NCBI GenBank assembly: GCA_019637915.1
Contig: JAHBUV010000001.1
Coordinates: forward strand, 962,565-1,026,564
DNA from: Pseudobdellovibrionaceae bacterium
Lineage (GTDB): Bacteria; Bdellovibrionota; Bdellovibrionia; Bdellovibrionales; Bdellovibrionaceae
Reading direction: 5' to 3'
DNA length: 64,000 bases
Each line of letters opens with the position of its first letter. Position 1 is the stretch's first letter. Of this stretch, positions 42,684 through 52,006 are shown one piece after another. The notes beneath the pieces are model-generated. The model did no database searches and was not told the DNA's origin. It was given only the letters and a program-made list of their open reading frames with translations. A program made the translations under genes and the position numbers.

Positions 42684-43498
42684 TGAAAAAGTTTTTTGTC
42701 CTCGCGCTGCTGCTACTGACCGCCGCGTGCAGCCGGCTGGACGTGGGTGTGCGCTTCGCCGACACCTACATGATGTACGAGACCGATCGTTTTTTCGATC
42801 TCACCTCGGCCCAGGACAAGGAACTCAAGCCGGACGTGAAAGCCCTGGTCGCGGACGTGCGGCGCGAGGATTTCCCGAAGATCGCGGACTTCCTGGAGAA
42901 AGTCTCCGGCTCCCTGAAAAGCAAAAACCCCGACCGCGCCCGCCTGGATCTGTGGTTCCAGGAAGCCCGTGAGCTGCTGCGCGTTTCCATCGCCCGCCTG
43001 GAGCCCCTGGCCCTGAAGGTCGCGGACTTCGCCGACGAAAAACAGGAAAAGCATTTCGCCGGGACGTTCCGCAAGGAAACGGAAAAACTGCGCGACAAAT
43101 ACTCGACGCCGGAAAAAGCCCTGCGCCAGGACCGCAAACGCGTCGAACGCTGGCTGGATTTTTTCGCCCTCGATCTGAACCGCGAGCAGGAAAAAGGCTT
43201 GAAGGAATTCCTCTCGGAACATCCGACTCCGGTGGAGCTGCAAACCCGCAGCCGCGAGAAGTTCCTCGGTGAATTCCTGGCGACGCCGAAGGCCGAACGC
43301 CCCGCCTGGATCCGGCGTTTTCATCAAAATCCCGATCGTTTCCGCACGGAGGAATCGGAGCGGGCGCGCCTGCGCCGGGAAGAGGCCGTGAAGGATTATC
43401 TGGTGAAGTTGTGGGCTTCCCTCAGCGACAAGCAGCGCGGGGAAGCCCTGAAGATGCTGGACAAAAAGATCGCCGATCTCCGCCGCCTGTCCCTGTGA
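42683..43498 (+). CDS. DUF6279-family lipoprotein
   Basis: 271 residues, signal with lipobox LLTAAC. The body is all-helical and highly charged, opening FADTYMMYETDRFFDLTSAQ, the DUF6279 start. Function of the family is unknown. Start ATG overlaps the pyrC stop by one base, so the two are cotranscribed, though no metabolic link is evident. It ends 15 nt before the convergent protease gene. Confidence 0.82.
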   Translation: MKKFFVLALLLLTAACSRLDVGVRFADTYMMYETDRFFDLTSAQDKELKPDVKALVADVRREDFPKIADFLEKVSGSLKSKNPDRARLDLWFQEARELLRVSIARLEPLALKVADFADEKQEKHFAGTFRKETEKLRDKYSTPEKALRQDRKRVERWLDFFALDLNREQEKGLKEFLSEHPTPVELQTRSREKFLGEFLATPKAERPAWIRRFHQNPDRFRTEESERARLRREEAVKDYLVKLWASLSDKQRGEALKMLDKKIADLRRLSL

Positions 43499-43513
43499 AG
43501 ACGGCGGACTCCC

Positions 43514-45007
43514 TCACTGACAGAAACCGAGGCGCGGGAAGAGCCAGCAGATGCCGCGGCAGATGGTCTCGCTGCTCACCGGGCACTCGGGCTTGCCGGC
43601 GCCGCCGCCCTTGACGTCGAAATCCAGGGTGCCGGCCGTGTGGCCGGCGGCGTCCGTCGCCGTGATCCGGGCCGTGCCGTTCGCCACCGCCGTGACCAGG
43701 CCGTTCGCGTCCACCGTCAGAACCGCCGGATCGCTGGAGACGTAAGTCACCGCGCCGTTCGCGTTCATCATGGTGATGTCCTGCGTCTCCTTGGCGTTCA
43801 TCGTCGCCGCCGCCGGAACCATCCAGGGCCGGCGCGACAGCAGGTGGTCCACCGCCGCGAAAGCGTCGATGCGGCAGTTGCAGGCCGTTTCGATGTTGGC
43901 TTTCACGCCCGTCGTCTGCAGGAGGGCGCGGATCTGCGCGCCCGTCAGCGTCGGGTCCTGGGCCTTCAGCAAAGCGACGGCGCCGGCCACCAGCGGGGTC
44001 GCCATCGAGGTGCCGGACATGCTGACGTACTCGTCGTTCGGGATCGTCGACATGATGCCCTCGCCGGGCGAGGCGACGTGCACCGTGGATTTGCCGTAAT
44101 TCGACCAGCTCGGCTTGCCGTCGTTGCTGTTGGAGGCCGCGACCGTGATGGTGTTCTCGAAGTTGGCGTTGGCCGGGAAGACGTCGGTTTTGTCGTTGCT
44201 GCGACCGTCGTTGGCGGCGGCGGCGACGAAAATGACGCCTTTGTCGCTGGCGCGCTTCACCGCTTCGATCAAGGCCGTGGCCGTGGCCCGGCGGACCGAG
44301 GCCCCCCAGCTGGCCGAAATCACATGGGCGCCTTTTTCAATGGCGAAATCGATGGCCTTGATGCCGTCGGCGAGATTGCCGGAGCCGTTGGCGCCCAGGA
44401 AACGCACCGGCATGATCGAAACGTCCGGGCTCAGACCGACGACGCCGTCGTCGACCACGCCCGTGGCGCCGATGACCCCGGCGCAGTGGGTGCCGTGGCC
44501 CTTGTTGGCGCGGCCGACCTCATCCATGGGGTCCTCGTCGTTGCCGTTGAAGTCGTATCCGGGAATCGCGTTGGCGGCGAGGTTCTTGTGGTGGTAGTCG
44601 ACGCCGGTGTCGATGACGGCGACGATGACGCCGCGGCTGCCGCGGTTGCCGGCGCGTTCCCAGGCTTTTTGCGCCTGCACCTTCGCCATGCCCCACTGTT
44701 CCTTCAGCTTGGCTTTGTCGAAAGGCGCTTCGAAGGCCTTGAGTTCGAAGTTCGGGTTCACCCACTCGATGTCGGGAGCCGACAGCAGCTCGCCCACGGT
44801 GGCGGCTTCGTTTTTCGTCTGGATGTCGACCACCATGAAAGAGCCGGGCTGGTGCACGTCCCGGACGCTCAGGCCCGAGGATTTCACCGCCGCCATTTCC
44901 TGGAGGCGCGCGAAGGCCTTCTGGTTCTTGTACTTCACCAGGTACTCGGCGGCGTGGGCTTGCGTGGAAATCAAAATGAAAACGAATGCGGAAAAGACAG
45001 ACTTCAT
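43514..45007 (-). CDS. secreted subtilisin-like serine protease with BIG2 domain and Cys-rich tail
   Basis: 497 residues. A signal peptide ends STQAHA. An I9-type propeptide (about 22-95) precedes the S8 catalytic domain with D133 (VIDTGVD), H174 (GHGTHCAG) and S334 (SGTSMATP), all intact. A bacterial Ig-like BIG2 domain (about 385-468, SSDPAVLTVDANGLVTAVANG) and a Cys-rich tail (CRGICWLF) follow. The enzyme should be exported and self-processed, then degrade external protein, which would suit a predatory or scavenging life. Promoter lies in the gap 45008-45181. Confidence 0.93.
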   Translation of the reverse strand: MKSVFSAFVFILISTQAHAAEYLVKYKNQKAFARLQEMAAVKSSGLSVRDVHQPGSFMVVDIQTKNEAATVGELLSAPDIEWVNPNFELKAFEAPFDKAKLKEQWGMAKVQAQKAWERAGNRGSRGVIVAVIDTGVDYHHKNLAANAIPGYDFNGNDEDPMDEVGRANKGHGTHCAGVIGATGVVDDGVVGLSPDVSIMPVRFLGANGSGNLADGIKAIDFAIEKGAHVISASWGASVRRATATALIEAVKRASDKGVIFVAAAANDGRSNDKTDVFPANANFENTITVAASNSNDGKPSWSNYGKSTVHVASPGEGIMSTIPNDEYVSMSGTSMATPLVAGAVALLKAQDPTLTGAQIRALLQTTGVKANIETACNCRIDAFAAVDHLLSRRPWMVPAAATMNAKETQDITMMNANGAVTYVSSDPAVLTVDANGLVTAVANGTARITATDAAGHTAGTLDFDVKGGGAGKPECPVSSETICRGICWLFPRLGFCQ

Positions 45008-45181
45008 GACCCCTCCTTAGGCTCTGATTTCGTCAGTTCGTCCCGCAACGCGCGGGCGGCTCGAAGGCCGCGTCGTTGCGGACTTGCCTTTTTTTTGTTT
45101 CGAAGAAATCATAAGACGACTGTTTGGAAGTCCAAAAGAAATTCATCGCAAAAACCTCTCTCATGACGCGGGGTATTCTCC

Positions 45182-45973
45182 ATGACCTGGTCGCAAGCGT
45201 TCCTTCTCGGCATCATCGAAGGCATCACCGAGTTCCTTCCCATCTCCTCGACCGGCCACATGGTGATCGCCTCGCACTTCATGGGCATCGCCGGGGATCC
45301 CTTCACCAAAGCTTTCGAGGTCATCATCCAGATGGGCGCCATCCTCACCGTGCTGGTTTTGTACTGGCGCCGCTTCCTCCCGAACTGGAGCTTCTATCAG
45401 AAAATCCTCGTCGCTTTCCTGCCCACCGCGGTCATCGGTTTCTTTTTAAAGAACCAGGTGGATCGCTGGCTGGAAAGTCCCCTCGTGGTGGCCTGGGCCC
45501 TGGTGCTCGGCGGCGTCGTGCTGCTCTTCATCGACCGCTGGAACAAGGCCGCCGCGGGGAAAAACATCGAGGACCTGAATCTCCCCGCCTGCGTGAAGCT
45601 CGGCCTTTTCCAGAGCCTGGCCATGATTCCGGGGGTTTCGCGCTCGGGCGCCACCATCGTCGGCGGCATGCTCCTCGGCATGAAGCGCGCCGAGGCGGCG
45701 GAGTTCTCGTTTTTCCTCGCCGTCCCCACCATGGCGGCGGCCACGGGTTACAAGCTCCTGAAAATGATCCGGGGCGGGGAAAGCTTCACCGGCGAGCAAT
45801 GGCAGCTCCTGGGCGTGGGTTTCATCGTGTCTTTCATCGTCGCCGCCGTCGCCATCAAGGCCTTCATCGGCTTTTTGCAGAAAAAAGGCTTCGCCCTCTT
45901 CGGTTGGTACCGCATCATCGTTGGCATCATCCTGCTGATTCTGCTAGCACAGGGAACGGATCTGAATCTCTAG
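45182..45973 (+). CDS. uppP: undecaprenyl-diphosphate phosphatase
   Basis: 263 residues with seven or eight membrane helices. Both BacA/UppP signature motifs are intact: EGITEFLPISSTGH near the N-terminus and PGVSRSGATI at about residue 150. It dephosphorylates undecaprenyl-PP to recycle the lipid carrier for peptidoglycan and surface sugars; overexpression gives bacitracin resistance in other species. The ribosome site is weak. It is followed 10 nt later by the MscS-type channel gene in the same direction. Confidence 0.96.
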   Translation: MTWSQAFLLGIIEGITEFLPISSTGHMVIASHFMGIAGDPFTKAFEVIIQMGAILTVLVLYWRRFLPNWSFYQKILVAFLPTAVIGFFLKNQVDRWLESPLVVAWALVLGGVVLLFIDRWNKAAAGKNIEDLNLPACVKLGLFQSLAMIPGVSRSGATIVGGMLLGMKRAEAAEFSFFLAVPTMAAATGYKLLKMIRGGESFTGEQWQLLGVGFIVSFIVAAVAIKAFIGFLQKKGFALFGWYRIIVGIILLILLAQGTDLNL

Positions 45974-45983
45974 GAGTTCCCGG

Positions 45984-47123
45984 ATGAAAGACGCCCTGAT
46001 CGCGCAAGCCCGGTTCCTGCCGGCGGACGTGCTGCAACTTTTCAACAACACCTGGTTCGCCATGCCCAACTGGAAGTGGCTGGCGCTCGGGCTCGTTCTC
46101 TTCCTGGGGCTGCTCCTCGTGCCGGCGCTGCAGATCGCCCTCGGGAAATTCTTCCGCACCCTGCGCGGCCGGGATGAGGCCCGCCACTTCGGGCAGTACC
46201 TGCTGGAGTCGCCGGTGCAGAAGGCCGCCGCCTGGATTTTCGTCTGCCTGGTGTGGCTGGCCGCCATCGACAACATCGGCCTGCCGCCGAAGATGGACAA
46301 GTACCTCACCCTTCTGGTGCAGATCACCCTCGTGCTGAACCTGATCCGGCTGTTGTACCTGGCCGTGGACGCCGGCGGGCGCCTGCTCGCCCGTCTGGCG
46401 TCGCGCACGGAAACGCCCCTCGACGACCAGCTCGTGCCCCTGGCCACCAAAACCATGAAGATCCTCGCCGTGGTTTTGAGCGTGCTGATCGCGCTGCAGA
46501 ACTTCGGCGTCAACGTCGCCAGCATCCTCGCCGGTCTCGGCCTGGGCGGTCTGGCCCTGGCCCTGGCCGCCAAGGACACCGCCGCCAACGTGTTCGGCTC
46601 GGTCACGATCCTCCTCGACAATCCTTTCAAGGTCGGCGACTGGATCAAAGTGGGCGAGACCGAGGGCAACGTGGAGGAGATCGGGTTCCGCTCGACCCGC
46701 ATCCGCACTTTCTACAATTCCCTGATCACGGTGCCGAATTCGGTGATCGCCAACGAAAAAATCGACAACATGGGGGCGCGCCGCCGCCGCCGCGTGCGGC
46801 AGACCCTGGGTTTGCTGTACGAGACCCCGCCGGAAAAAATCGCCGAGTTCTGCGACTCCCTCCGCTATCTGCTGCAGGAACATCCGAAAGTGGCGCGCGA
46901 CGCGGTCAGCGTCACCTTCAAGAACTTCAGCGCCGCCTCTCTGGACATCCAGGTGACTTTTCACATCATCGACGTGTCGGACAGCAACGAGGAGGAGTCG
47001 GTCACCCAAGCTCTTTTCATCGAGATCCTGGAAACGGCGAAAAAGGCCGGCGTGGAGTTCGCCTACCCGACGCAGACTTTGTACGTGAAAAACAGCGAGG
47101 GGCCGATCAGCCCAGCGACTTGA
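45984..47123 (+). CDS. small-conductance mechanosensitive channel (MscS family)
   Basis: 379 residues, about five membrane helices. The pore-lining helix and following beta domain match MscS (GLGLGGLALALAAKDTAANVFGSVTILLDNPF, then GDWIKV). The C-terminal soluble domain follows. The channel opens under membrane tension to release solutes. TAGGAG overlaps the uppP stop and serves as its ribosome site. Its 3' end overlaps the opposite-strand PilZ gene by 17 nt. Confidence 0.94.
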   Translation: MKDALIAQARFLPADVLQLFNNTWFAMPNWKWLALGLVLFLGLLLVPALQIALGKFFRTLRGRDEARHFGQYLLESPVQKAAAWIFVCLVWLAAIDNIGLPPKMDKYLTLLVQITLVLNLIRLLYLAVDAGGRLLARLASRTETPLDDQLVPLATKTMKILAVVLSVLIALQNFGVNVASILAGLGLGGLALALAAKDTAANVFGSVTILLDNPFKVGDWIKVGETEGNVEEIGFRSTRIRTFYNSLITVPNSVIANEKIDNMGARRRRRVRQTLGLLYETPPEKIAEFCDSLRYLLQEHPKVARDAVSVTFKNFSAASLDIQVTFHIIDVSDSNEEESVTQALFIEILETAKKAGVEFAYPTQTLYVKNSEGPISPAT

Positions 47124-47721
47124 CCCAATCGCGGTAGGTCGGCAGGTGGCTTTCCTCGTCGTCGGTCTCGACGACCTCGACGCGGGTTTTGGCGTTCTTT
47201 TGATCTTCGACCAGCATGCAGGTCACTTCGATCTGCCCCTTGGGCAGCCCCAGGATGACCGTGAAGTAACCCGCCAGCCAGTCCGGCAGTTGATCGGTGA
47301 ATTTGATGCCGCCCATGGAGACGTTCTCCGTGCGGGTGCGGAAAGTCTGCGGGCCCTGCACGATCTCGGCGGGAACGTTGATGGCGCAGCGTTCGGATTC
47401 CCGCCCCCACGAACGGCGCGCGGGACGGTACGAGGAACTGCGAACGGCGGTGGTCTCATCCTCCCCGACAAATTCGGGCAGTTTCGGCGCGCCCGGATCC
47501 GGGCAATCCAATCTCTCCGACAACGAATCGCATTCGGCGGCGTCTAGGTGCCGCCACTCCGTCCAGCCCTCGTGCCACAGCCAGAGGACTCTTTTCTCCG
47601 CCAGGCTCAGGGTCTGCAGCAAGAGGCGGGCTTCGCGGTTGCTCAGGCCGTGCAAGGTCCATCCCTTGAGGGGATTGTAAAGGGACCAGGCAAGGGCCGT
47701 GGCGAACCAGCGGCGGGTCAT
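47107..47721 (-). CDS. PilZ-domain protein (predicted c-di-GMP receptor)
   Basis: 204 residues. Residues about 108-195 form a PilZ domain with both c-di-GMP motifs, RESER and ENVSMGG (N-x-S-x-x-G). The N-terminal half is a helical region with no family. It would bind c-di-GMP in the cytoplasm and change a partner's activity. The ATG overlaps the stop of the coiled-coil protein gene (ATGA), so the two are translated together and may act together. Confidence 0.88.
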   Translation of the reverse strand: MTRRWFATALAWSLYNPLKGWTLHGLSNREARLLLQTLSLAEKRVLWLWHEGWTEWRHLDAAECDSLSERLDCPDPGAPKLPEFVGEDETTAVRSSSYRPARRSWGRESERCAINVPAEIVQGPQTFRTRTENVSMGGIKFTDQLPDWLAGYFTVILGLPKGQIEVTCMLVEDQKNAKTRVEVVETDDEESHLPTYRDWVKSLG

Positions 47722-48992
47722 TTTTTATTTTTTCCTTTTTTGGCTTTGGCCTTGGACTTTTCAGAGGCCGGGGCGGCGGCGCGGGCGGCGCTCTCGCCGG
47801 GCATCTTGATGCCGGCGGTCTCGGCGCGGATCTTGGCGGCTTCGAGTTTCATTTTCTCGGTTTCCGCCTCGGCTTTGGCGGTTTCCGTCCGCAGGCGCAG
47901 GTTGTCGGCTTTGTCGCTCAAGGAGCCCAGGGACTTTTCCAGGCGCTCGCGCTCGGCGCGGGCCTTGTCCATCTCCTCCTTGAAGCGTTTCAGGTCCGCT
48001 TCGTCGCGCGCCGTTTGCGCTTCCGCGTCGCTGATGGCTTTTTTCAGCTTCGCCGTCTCCAACTGGATGGTGGCCTGCTCTTTTTGCAGGTTGGCGCGGT
48101 TGCGGTCGAGATCGCGACGGGCGTTCTGGGCGGCTTCCTGGGCTTTGACGGACTCCTTGCGCAAGGCCTCCATCTGTTTCTTCTCTTTTTCAACTTCGCC
48201 CTGCAGGCCCTTCAGTTCGCCGTCGAGCTTCTTGCGCTCCTCCTGGAGCTTGTCGACCGTGGCTTTGGCCTGCTCCTGCGAGGCGCGGATCTGCTTCATC
48301 ACCGCTTCCTCTTTGGCTTTCTCGGCGTCCAGACGGGCCTGTTCCTGCTTGAGCTTCGCTTCTTCGGCCTTGAGGGCGGCCAGGGACTTCTGGGCGTTCA
48401 ACTGCGCCTGGGCGGTGCGGGACTCGGCCTGGCGTTGTTCGAGGCGGGCTTTCTCCGCATCTTTGCTCGCCTGGGCGGCGTTCTTTTCAGCTTCTTTCTG
48501 CTCGCGCTCGGCGTTTTTGGCGCTTTCTTGCGCGTCTTTCAGGGCTTTCTCGGCGGCTTTGCGGCGCTCTTCGGCCTCTTTTTGCACGGCTTTGGCTTTT
48601 TCACGGCTGGCTTGCGCCGCGGCCATCTGCTGCTCGGCTTTTTTCTGATCGCTCTCGCTCTGTCTTTGGGCGCGCTGATGCTCCGCCTCTTCCTTGCGGG
48701 CCTGGGCCATGTCGCGCTCGGCCTCCGCCATCTCCTTGCGGGCCTGGGCTTCCGAGGCGCGGGCCTTGCTGGTCATGGCTTGGGCTTCGGCGCGGGCCTT
48801 GTCGCGGCGTTTTTTCTCCTCGTCGGCGCGGCGCTTGGCTTCGCCGGCTTCGGCTTTCGCCGCTTCCATGTCCGCCGTGGCTTCTTCCGCCTCGATGTGG
48901 CTGGCATCCACTTGCGCGAAAGCCGTCGTCGCCCGCAAGCCGCCCGTCACCGCGATCAAAGCCATCATCCAAAAAGCATGGGTCATCTTCAT
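47718..48992 (-). CDS. secreted long coiled-coil protein with Lys-rich end
   Basis: 424 residues starting MKMTHAFWMMALIAVTGG, a signal peptide ending TTAFA. Residues about 35-385 are an almost unbroken coiled coil rich in Ala, Glu, Lys and Gln (EAKRRADEEKKRRDKARAE). The C-terminus is a Lys-rich KKGKNKK. GGAGG lies four bases before the ATG at 48992. Such proteins act as periplasmic scaffolds; no family is recognised. It overlaps the following PilZ gene. A second in-frame ATG at 48986 is possible. Confidence 0.82.
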   Translation of the reverse strand: MKMTHAFWMMALIAVTGGLRATTAFAQVDASHIEAEEATADMEAAKAEAGEAKRRADEEKKRRDKARAEAQAMTSKARASEAQARKEMAEAERDMAQARKEEAEHQRAQRQSESDQKKAEQQMAAAQASREKAKAVQKEAEERRKAAEKALKDAQESAKNAEREQKEAEKNAAQASKDAEKARLEQRQAESRTAQAQLNAQKSLAALKAEEAKLKQEQARLDAEKAKEEAVMKQIRASQEQAKATVDKLQEERKKLDGELKGLQGEVEKEKKQMEALRKESVKAQEAAQNARRDLDRNRANLQKEQATIQLETAKLKKAISDAEAQTARDEADLKRFKEEMDKARAERERLEKSLGSLSDKADNLRLRTETAKAEAETEKMKLEAAKIRAETAGIKMPGESAARAAAPASEKSKAKAKKGKNKK

Positions 48993-49476
48993 GAAGCCTC
49001 CGTCATTGCCGTATCCGCTGTCTGATTGTTCGCTCCATAGAATAACGACTGTCCGGGCCGCCGAGAAGAGGGGCGCGTCATGAACGGGACCAAAGTCTTC
49101 CACCCGCCGTTTTCCCGGCCCGGCCAGCAAGACCAAAGGTGTGCGCTCGGCCCCTTCCTCGTCGCCCGCCGCCGCCGCGGAAAACCGCGTCGCGAGCTCG
49201 ACATTTTATTTATCAATAATTTTTATTGTTCTCAAAAAAGACCAACGGATCGTCTCATTTTCTTTCTGCCGACAAATTCAGCATGTCGTTGTTTTGTTTT
49301 TTTGTTTGTTTGTTTTTATTCTGAAAGCGAGAACAACGCCGCGCTTCTTTTGAATTGCCCGCTTAAACCCTTGAACGGCATGAGAAAAGAAAACGCGAGT
49401 GCGCGATGTGAAGACATCGCGACATCGCACATTTAACGCACAGTAATGTAAATTGAACATTAAACTTTTAAAACTC
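48993..49476. other. intergenic region of about 480 bp, AT-rich, no gene
   Basis: It must hold the promoter of the coiled-coil gene. A T-rich low-complexity tract (TTTG repeats) lies at 49286-49320, a palindrome CAATAA-TTT-TTATTG at about 49213, and a hairpin CGCGATGT-GAAG-ACATCGCG at 49402-49421 followed by another ACATCGC copy. Open frames here have poor codon use and no ribosome sites. Confidence 0.6.
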
Positions 49477-49487
49477 ACCTCCGATGA
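49461..49487 (+). promoter_or_regulatory. FliA (sigma-28) promoter of cheW-mcp
   Basis: TAAACTTT-N11-TCCGATGA agrees with TAAAGTTT-N11-GCCGATAA at 13 of 16 positions with exact spacing. It would start transcription near 49494, about 20 nt before the cheW ATG. FliA promoters drive chemotaxis genes in many bacteria. Confidence 0.65.
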
Positions 49488-49508
49488 GCGTGGCTCATGA
49501 CCGGAGGT
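49477..49508 (+). promoter_or_regulatory. inverted repeat covering the cheW ribosome site
   Basis: ACCTCCG-ATGAGC pairs with GCTCAT-(GAC)-CGGAGGT, 13 bp with a three-base bulge and GTG loop. It buries the GGAGG Shine-Dalgarno of cheW. It overlaps the -10 of the FliA promoter, so it can only work as an RNA switch if transcription starts further upstream. Confidence 0.55.
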
Positions 49509-49514
49509 TTGAAA

Positions 49515-50033
49515 ATGAATGACGAAAGTTCCGCGGCCAACACGGGCGGCGAAAAAATCCGCGACCTGACTTCGCGCTATCTCGCCCTGACTTTGGGCGG
49601 CGAACCTTACGCCATCCCCCTGGCACAAGTGAAAGAAGTCATCGCGATGACCAACATCACCTCGCTGCCGAACTCGCCGGCGCACTTCAAAGGCGTGCTC
49701 GACCTGCGCGGCCAGGTGATCCCGATCATCGATCTCCGCTCGAAATTGAACCTCAAAGACCCCCGCGTCGGCAGTGACACGCCCATCGTCATCCTCGACC
49801 TGGCGCCTTTGTCGTTGGGAATCATCGTCGATTCCGTCGACAGCGTTCTGGCCGTGCGGCCCGAGGAAATCAGCGACAACCCGGAAATCGGCACGAGCAT
49901 CAAGACGTCGTACCTGAACGGCATCGTCAAGCGCGACAAAAAGCTGGTCCTCATCCTCAACATCCGCGCCACGCTGGATCTCGAGGACCTGAGCATTCTG
50001 AAAAACCAAAATACGAACAAACAATCCGCATAA
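49515..50033 (+). CDS. cheW: CheW chemotaxis coupling protein
   Basis: 172 residues starting MNDESSAANTGGEK. The CheW fold is clear: LTLGGEPYAIPLAQVKEVI, then FKGVLDLRGQVIPIIDLRSKL and a closing VLILNIRATLDL. CheW links chemoreceptors to the kinase CheA. The ATG at 49515 has GGAGG seven bases upstream; a frame from 49497 would start within the ribosome site region. It is followed 12 nt later by a chemoreceptor gene, and cheA is not in the window. Confidence 0.95.
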   Translation: MNDESSAANTGGEKIRDLTSRYLALTLGGEPYAIPLAQVKEVIAMTNITSLPNSPAHFKGVLDLRGQVIPIIDLRSKLNLKDPRVGSDTPIVILDLAPLSLGIIVDSVDSVLAVRPEEISDNPEIGTSIKTSYLNGIVKRDKKLVLILNIRATLDLEDLSILKNQNTNKQSA

Positions 50034-50045
50034 AAGAGGGAAATC

Positions 50046-51782
50046 ATGAATCAATGGGGTTTGAGTAAAAAAATCTGGTCCGTCCTGGGCCTTTTGTCCT
50101 TCGCCTTCGTCTTCAGCACGGTTTACGCCCTGCACAGCATGAACAAGATACAGGCGAGCCTGAATTTGATCACCGGCGACATCGTGAAGCGCGACCAGTT
50201 GACCTCACAACTGCAGGACAACCAGCGCCAAATGACGATCTCCGCCCTCGAGACCTTGGCGCAAACCGAGGCCGATCGCATGAAGGAAACCCGCGAACGC
50301 TTCGACAAGGCTCGCAAAGACCAGGACGAGGGCACCAAGACCTATGAATCCTTGGCCTCTGAAAAAGGCAAAGCTTTCCTGAAAGACTATCTCGCGACGA
50401 TGGCCACTTGGGACATCATCATGACGAAGACCATGGACCTGGCCCAAGCCGGCAAGGACCGTGAGGCGCTGGCGGCCTTCAATTCCGCCGAAGAACAGCG
50501 CGTGGGCATGCGCAAGACGCTCGCTTCCATGAACGAGCTCACCGCCGCCCAACTGGCCGCGGCCTCCACCGACGCCAACGAAGCCGCCAGCCGCGCGCTG
50601 TGGATCTCGATCCTCATCGCCGCCTCCTCGATCTTGGTCTCCTTGACGGTCGCCTTCATCGTCCTGCGCGTCACCAACCGCGCCATCACCGAAGTGGTGA
50701 GGAACCTGTCCGACGGTTCCACGCAAGTCAGCGCCGCCGCCGCCCAGATCGCCTCCGCCGCCGAGGAGCTCTCGCAGGCCACGACGGAACAAGCCGCCTC
50801 TTTGGGTGAAACCGCCGCCGCCATCGAAGAGATGAACTCCATGGTCGGCAAGAACTCCGAGAACGCCCGCTCGACCTCGAGCACCTCGGTGGTCTCGCAG
50901 CAAAAAGCCGGCGAAGGCAAGAACGTCGTCGAAAAGATGATCTCCTCCATGGATGAGATCAACAGCAGCAACAACAACATCATGGAGCAGGTGAACCAGA
51001 GCAACGCCCGCATCGCCGAGATCGTCAACGTGATCGAGGAGATCGGCAACAAGACGAAGGTCATCAACGACATCGTCTTCCAGACGAAGCTTCTGTCCTT
51101 CAACGCCTCGGTGGAAGCAGCCCGCGCCGGCGAGCACGGTAAAGGCTTCGCGGTGGTCGCCGAAGAGGTCGGCAACCTCGCGCAGATGAGCGGCAACGCC
51201 GCTAAAGAGATCAGCTCCCTGCTTGAAGAGAGCGTCAACAAGGTCAACTCCATCGTCAGCGAGACCAAGACCCGCGTCGAAAAGCTGATCACCGATGGCC
51301 GCGAGACCGTGGAATCCGGCACTCAGGTCGCGCGCCAGTGCGGTGAAGTGCTCGACGAAATCGTGCACAACGTCTCGAACGTGTCCTCGATGGCGAACGA
51401 GATCTCCTCGGCCAGCCAGGAGCAATCCCGCGGTGTGACCGAAATCACGCGCGCCATGGGCCAGCTGGATCAAGTGACTCAGCAGAACGCCGCCACCAGC
51501 GAAGAGGCCGCCAGCGCCGCGGAAGAGCTCTCGGCCCAAGCCGAGGCCATGCGCCAAGCCGTCGCCCACTTGGTGGTCACCATCGAAGGCGGTCGCCGCG
51601 ACTTCGCCGCCCCCGCCCCCACTCCCGCGCCGGTGAAAACGCCGGCTCAAAAACCCGCCGCCCCGAGCGCCAAAGTGGTGCCGCTGAAACGCGAAGCCGC
51701 GGCCGCTCCGGCGCAAGCTTTCAAGAAGGCCGCTGGCGATGGAACGGTTCCTTCCTATGACGACAAGGGTTTCAACGAATAA
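50046..51782 (+). CDS. methyl-accepting chemotaxis protein
   Basis: 578 residues. Membrane helix at about 10-30, a periplasmic four-helix-bundle sensor (about 35-185), a second helix at about 187-210 and a short linker with weak HAMP likeness. The long signalling coiled coil follows, with the conserved hairpin tip ([22 protein letters not shown]). The Glu-rich methylation segments contain EEMNSM-type sites. An Ala/Pro-rich tail follows ([12 protein letters not shown]). Ligand unknown. Ribosome site GAGGGAAATC. A strong terminator follows at 51814. Confidence 0.95.
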   Translation: MNQWGLSKKIWSVLGLLSFAFVFSTVYALHSMNKIQASLNLITGDIVKRDQLTSQLQDNQRQMTISALETLAQTEADRMKETRERFDKARKDQDEGTKTYESLASEKGKAFLKDYLATMATWDIIMTKTMDLAQAGKDREALAAFNSAEEQRVGMRKTLASMNELTAAQLAAASTDANEAASRALWISILIAASSILVSLTVAFIVLRVTNRAITEVVRNLSDGSTQVSAAAAQIASAAEELSQATTEQAASLGETAAAIEEMNSMVGKNSENARSTSSTSVVSQQKAGEGKNVVEKMISSMDEINSSNNNIMEQVNQSNARIAEIVNVIEEIGNKTKVINDIVFQTKLLSFNASVEAARAGEHGKGFAVVAEEVGNLAQMSGNAAKEISSLLEESVNKVNSIVSETKTRVEKLITDGRETVESGTQVARQCGEVLDEIVHNVSNVSSMANEISSASQEQSRGVTEITRAMGQLDQVTQQNAATSEEAASAAEELSAQAEAMRQAVAHLVVTIEGGRRDFAAPAPTPAPVKTPAQKPAAPSAKVVPLKREAAAAPAQAFKKAAGDGTVPSYDDKGFNE

Positions 51783-51813
51783 AAGGCCCTTGAAAATCCC
51801 TGTTTTTCCACCG

Positions 51814-51839
51814 GCCCTGATGAAAAATCAGGGCTTTTT
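51814..51839 (+). terminator. intrinsic terminator of cheW-mcp
   Basis: GCCCTGAT and ATCAGGGC pair over a GAAAA loop, followed by TTTTT. It lies 31 nt after the receptor gene stop. Confidence 0.92.
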
Positions 51840-51979
51840 CATGCTCAGAACCCCCCTTTTTTGATGTGTTTTCACCCCAAAAACCCGGTCTGCGCTCCAA
51901 AGCGCGCGCCGTTTTGCGTCTCTGTCCAAAGGCTAGCCAGGCTGAAATCAAAATAAAGGGCCTCGCACCGGAAAAGGTC

Positions 51980-51996
51980 CTGGCACCGCCCTTGCT
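51980..51996 (+). promoter_or_regulatory. perfect-consensus sigma-54 promoter
   Basis: CTGGCACCGCCCTTGCT matches the -24/-12 consensus (YTGGCAC-N5-TTGCW) at every fixed base, with GG at 51982 and GC at 51994. Predicted start of transcription is at or near 52007. It lies 101 bp before the amidase ATG but only about 50 bp before a strong terminator. Confidence 0.85.
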
Positions 51997-52006
51997 CTAG
52001 AGTCAA

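Noticed and set aside
45080-45100. GG-N10-GC site before uppP (AGGCCGCGTCGTTGCGG)
   Set aside because: The -24 half does not match and TTGCG is poor; chance match in GC-rich DNA.
49080-49436. 118-codon open frame on + strand in the AT-rich gap
   Set aside because: Low-complexity T-rich section, no ribosome site, no recognisable protein.
51971-51990. GGTCCTGGCACC first read as a copy of the 32357 palindrome
   Set aside because: Only one half is similar; the bases are fully explained by the sigma-54 promoter.
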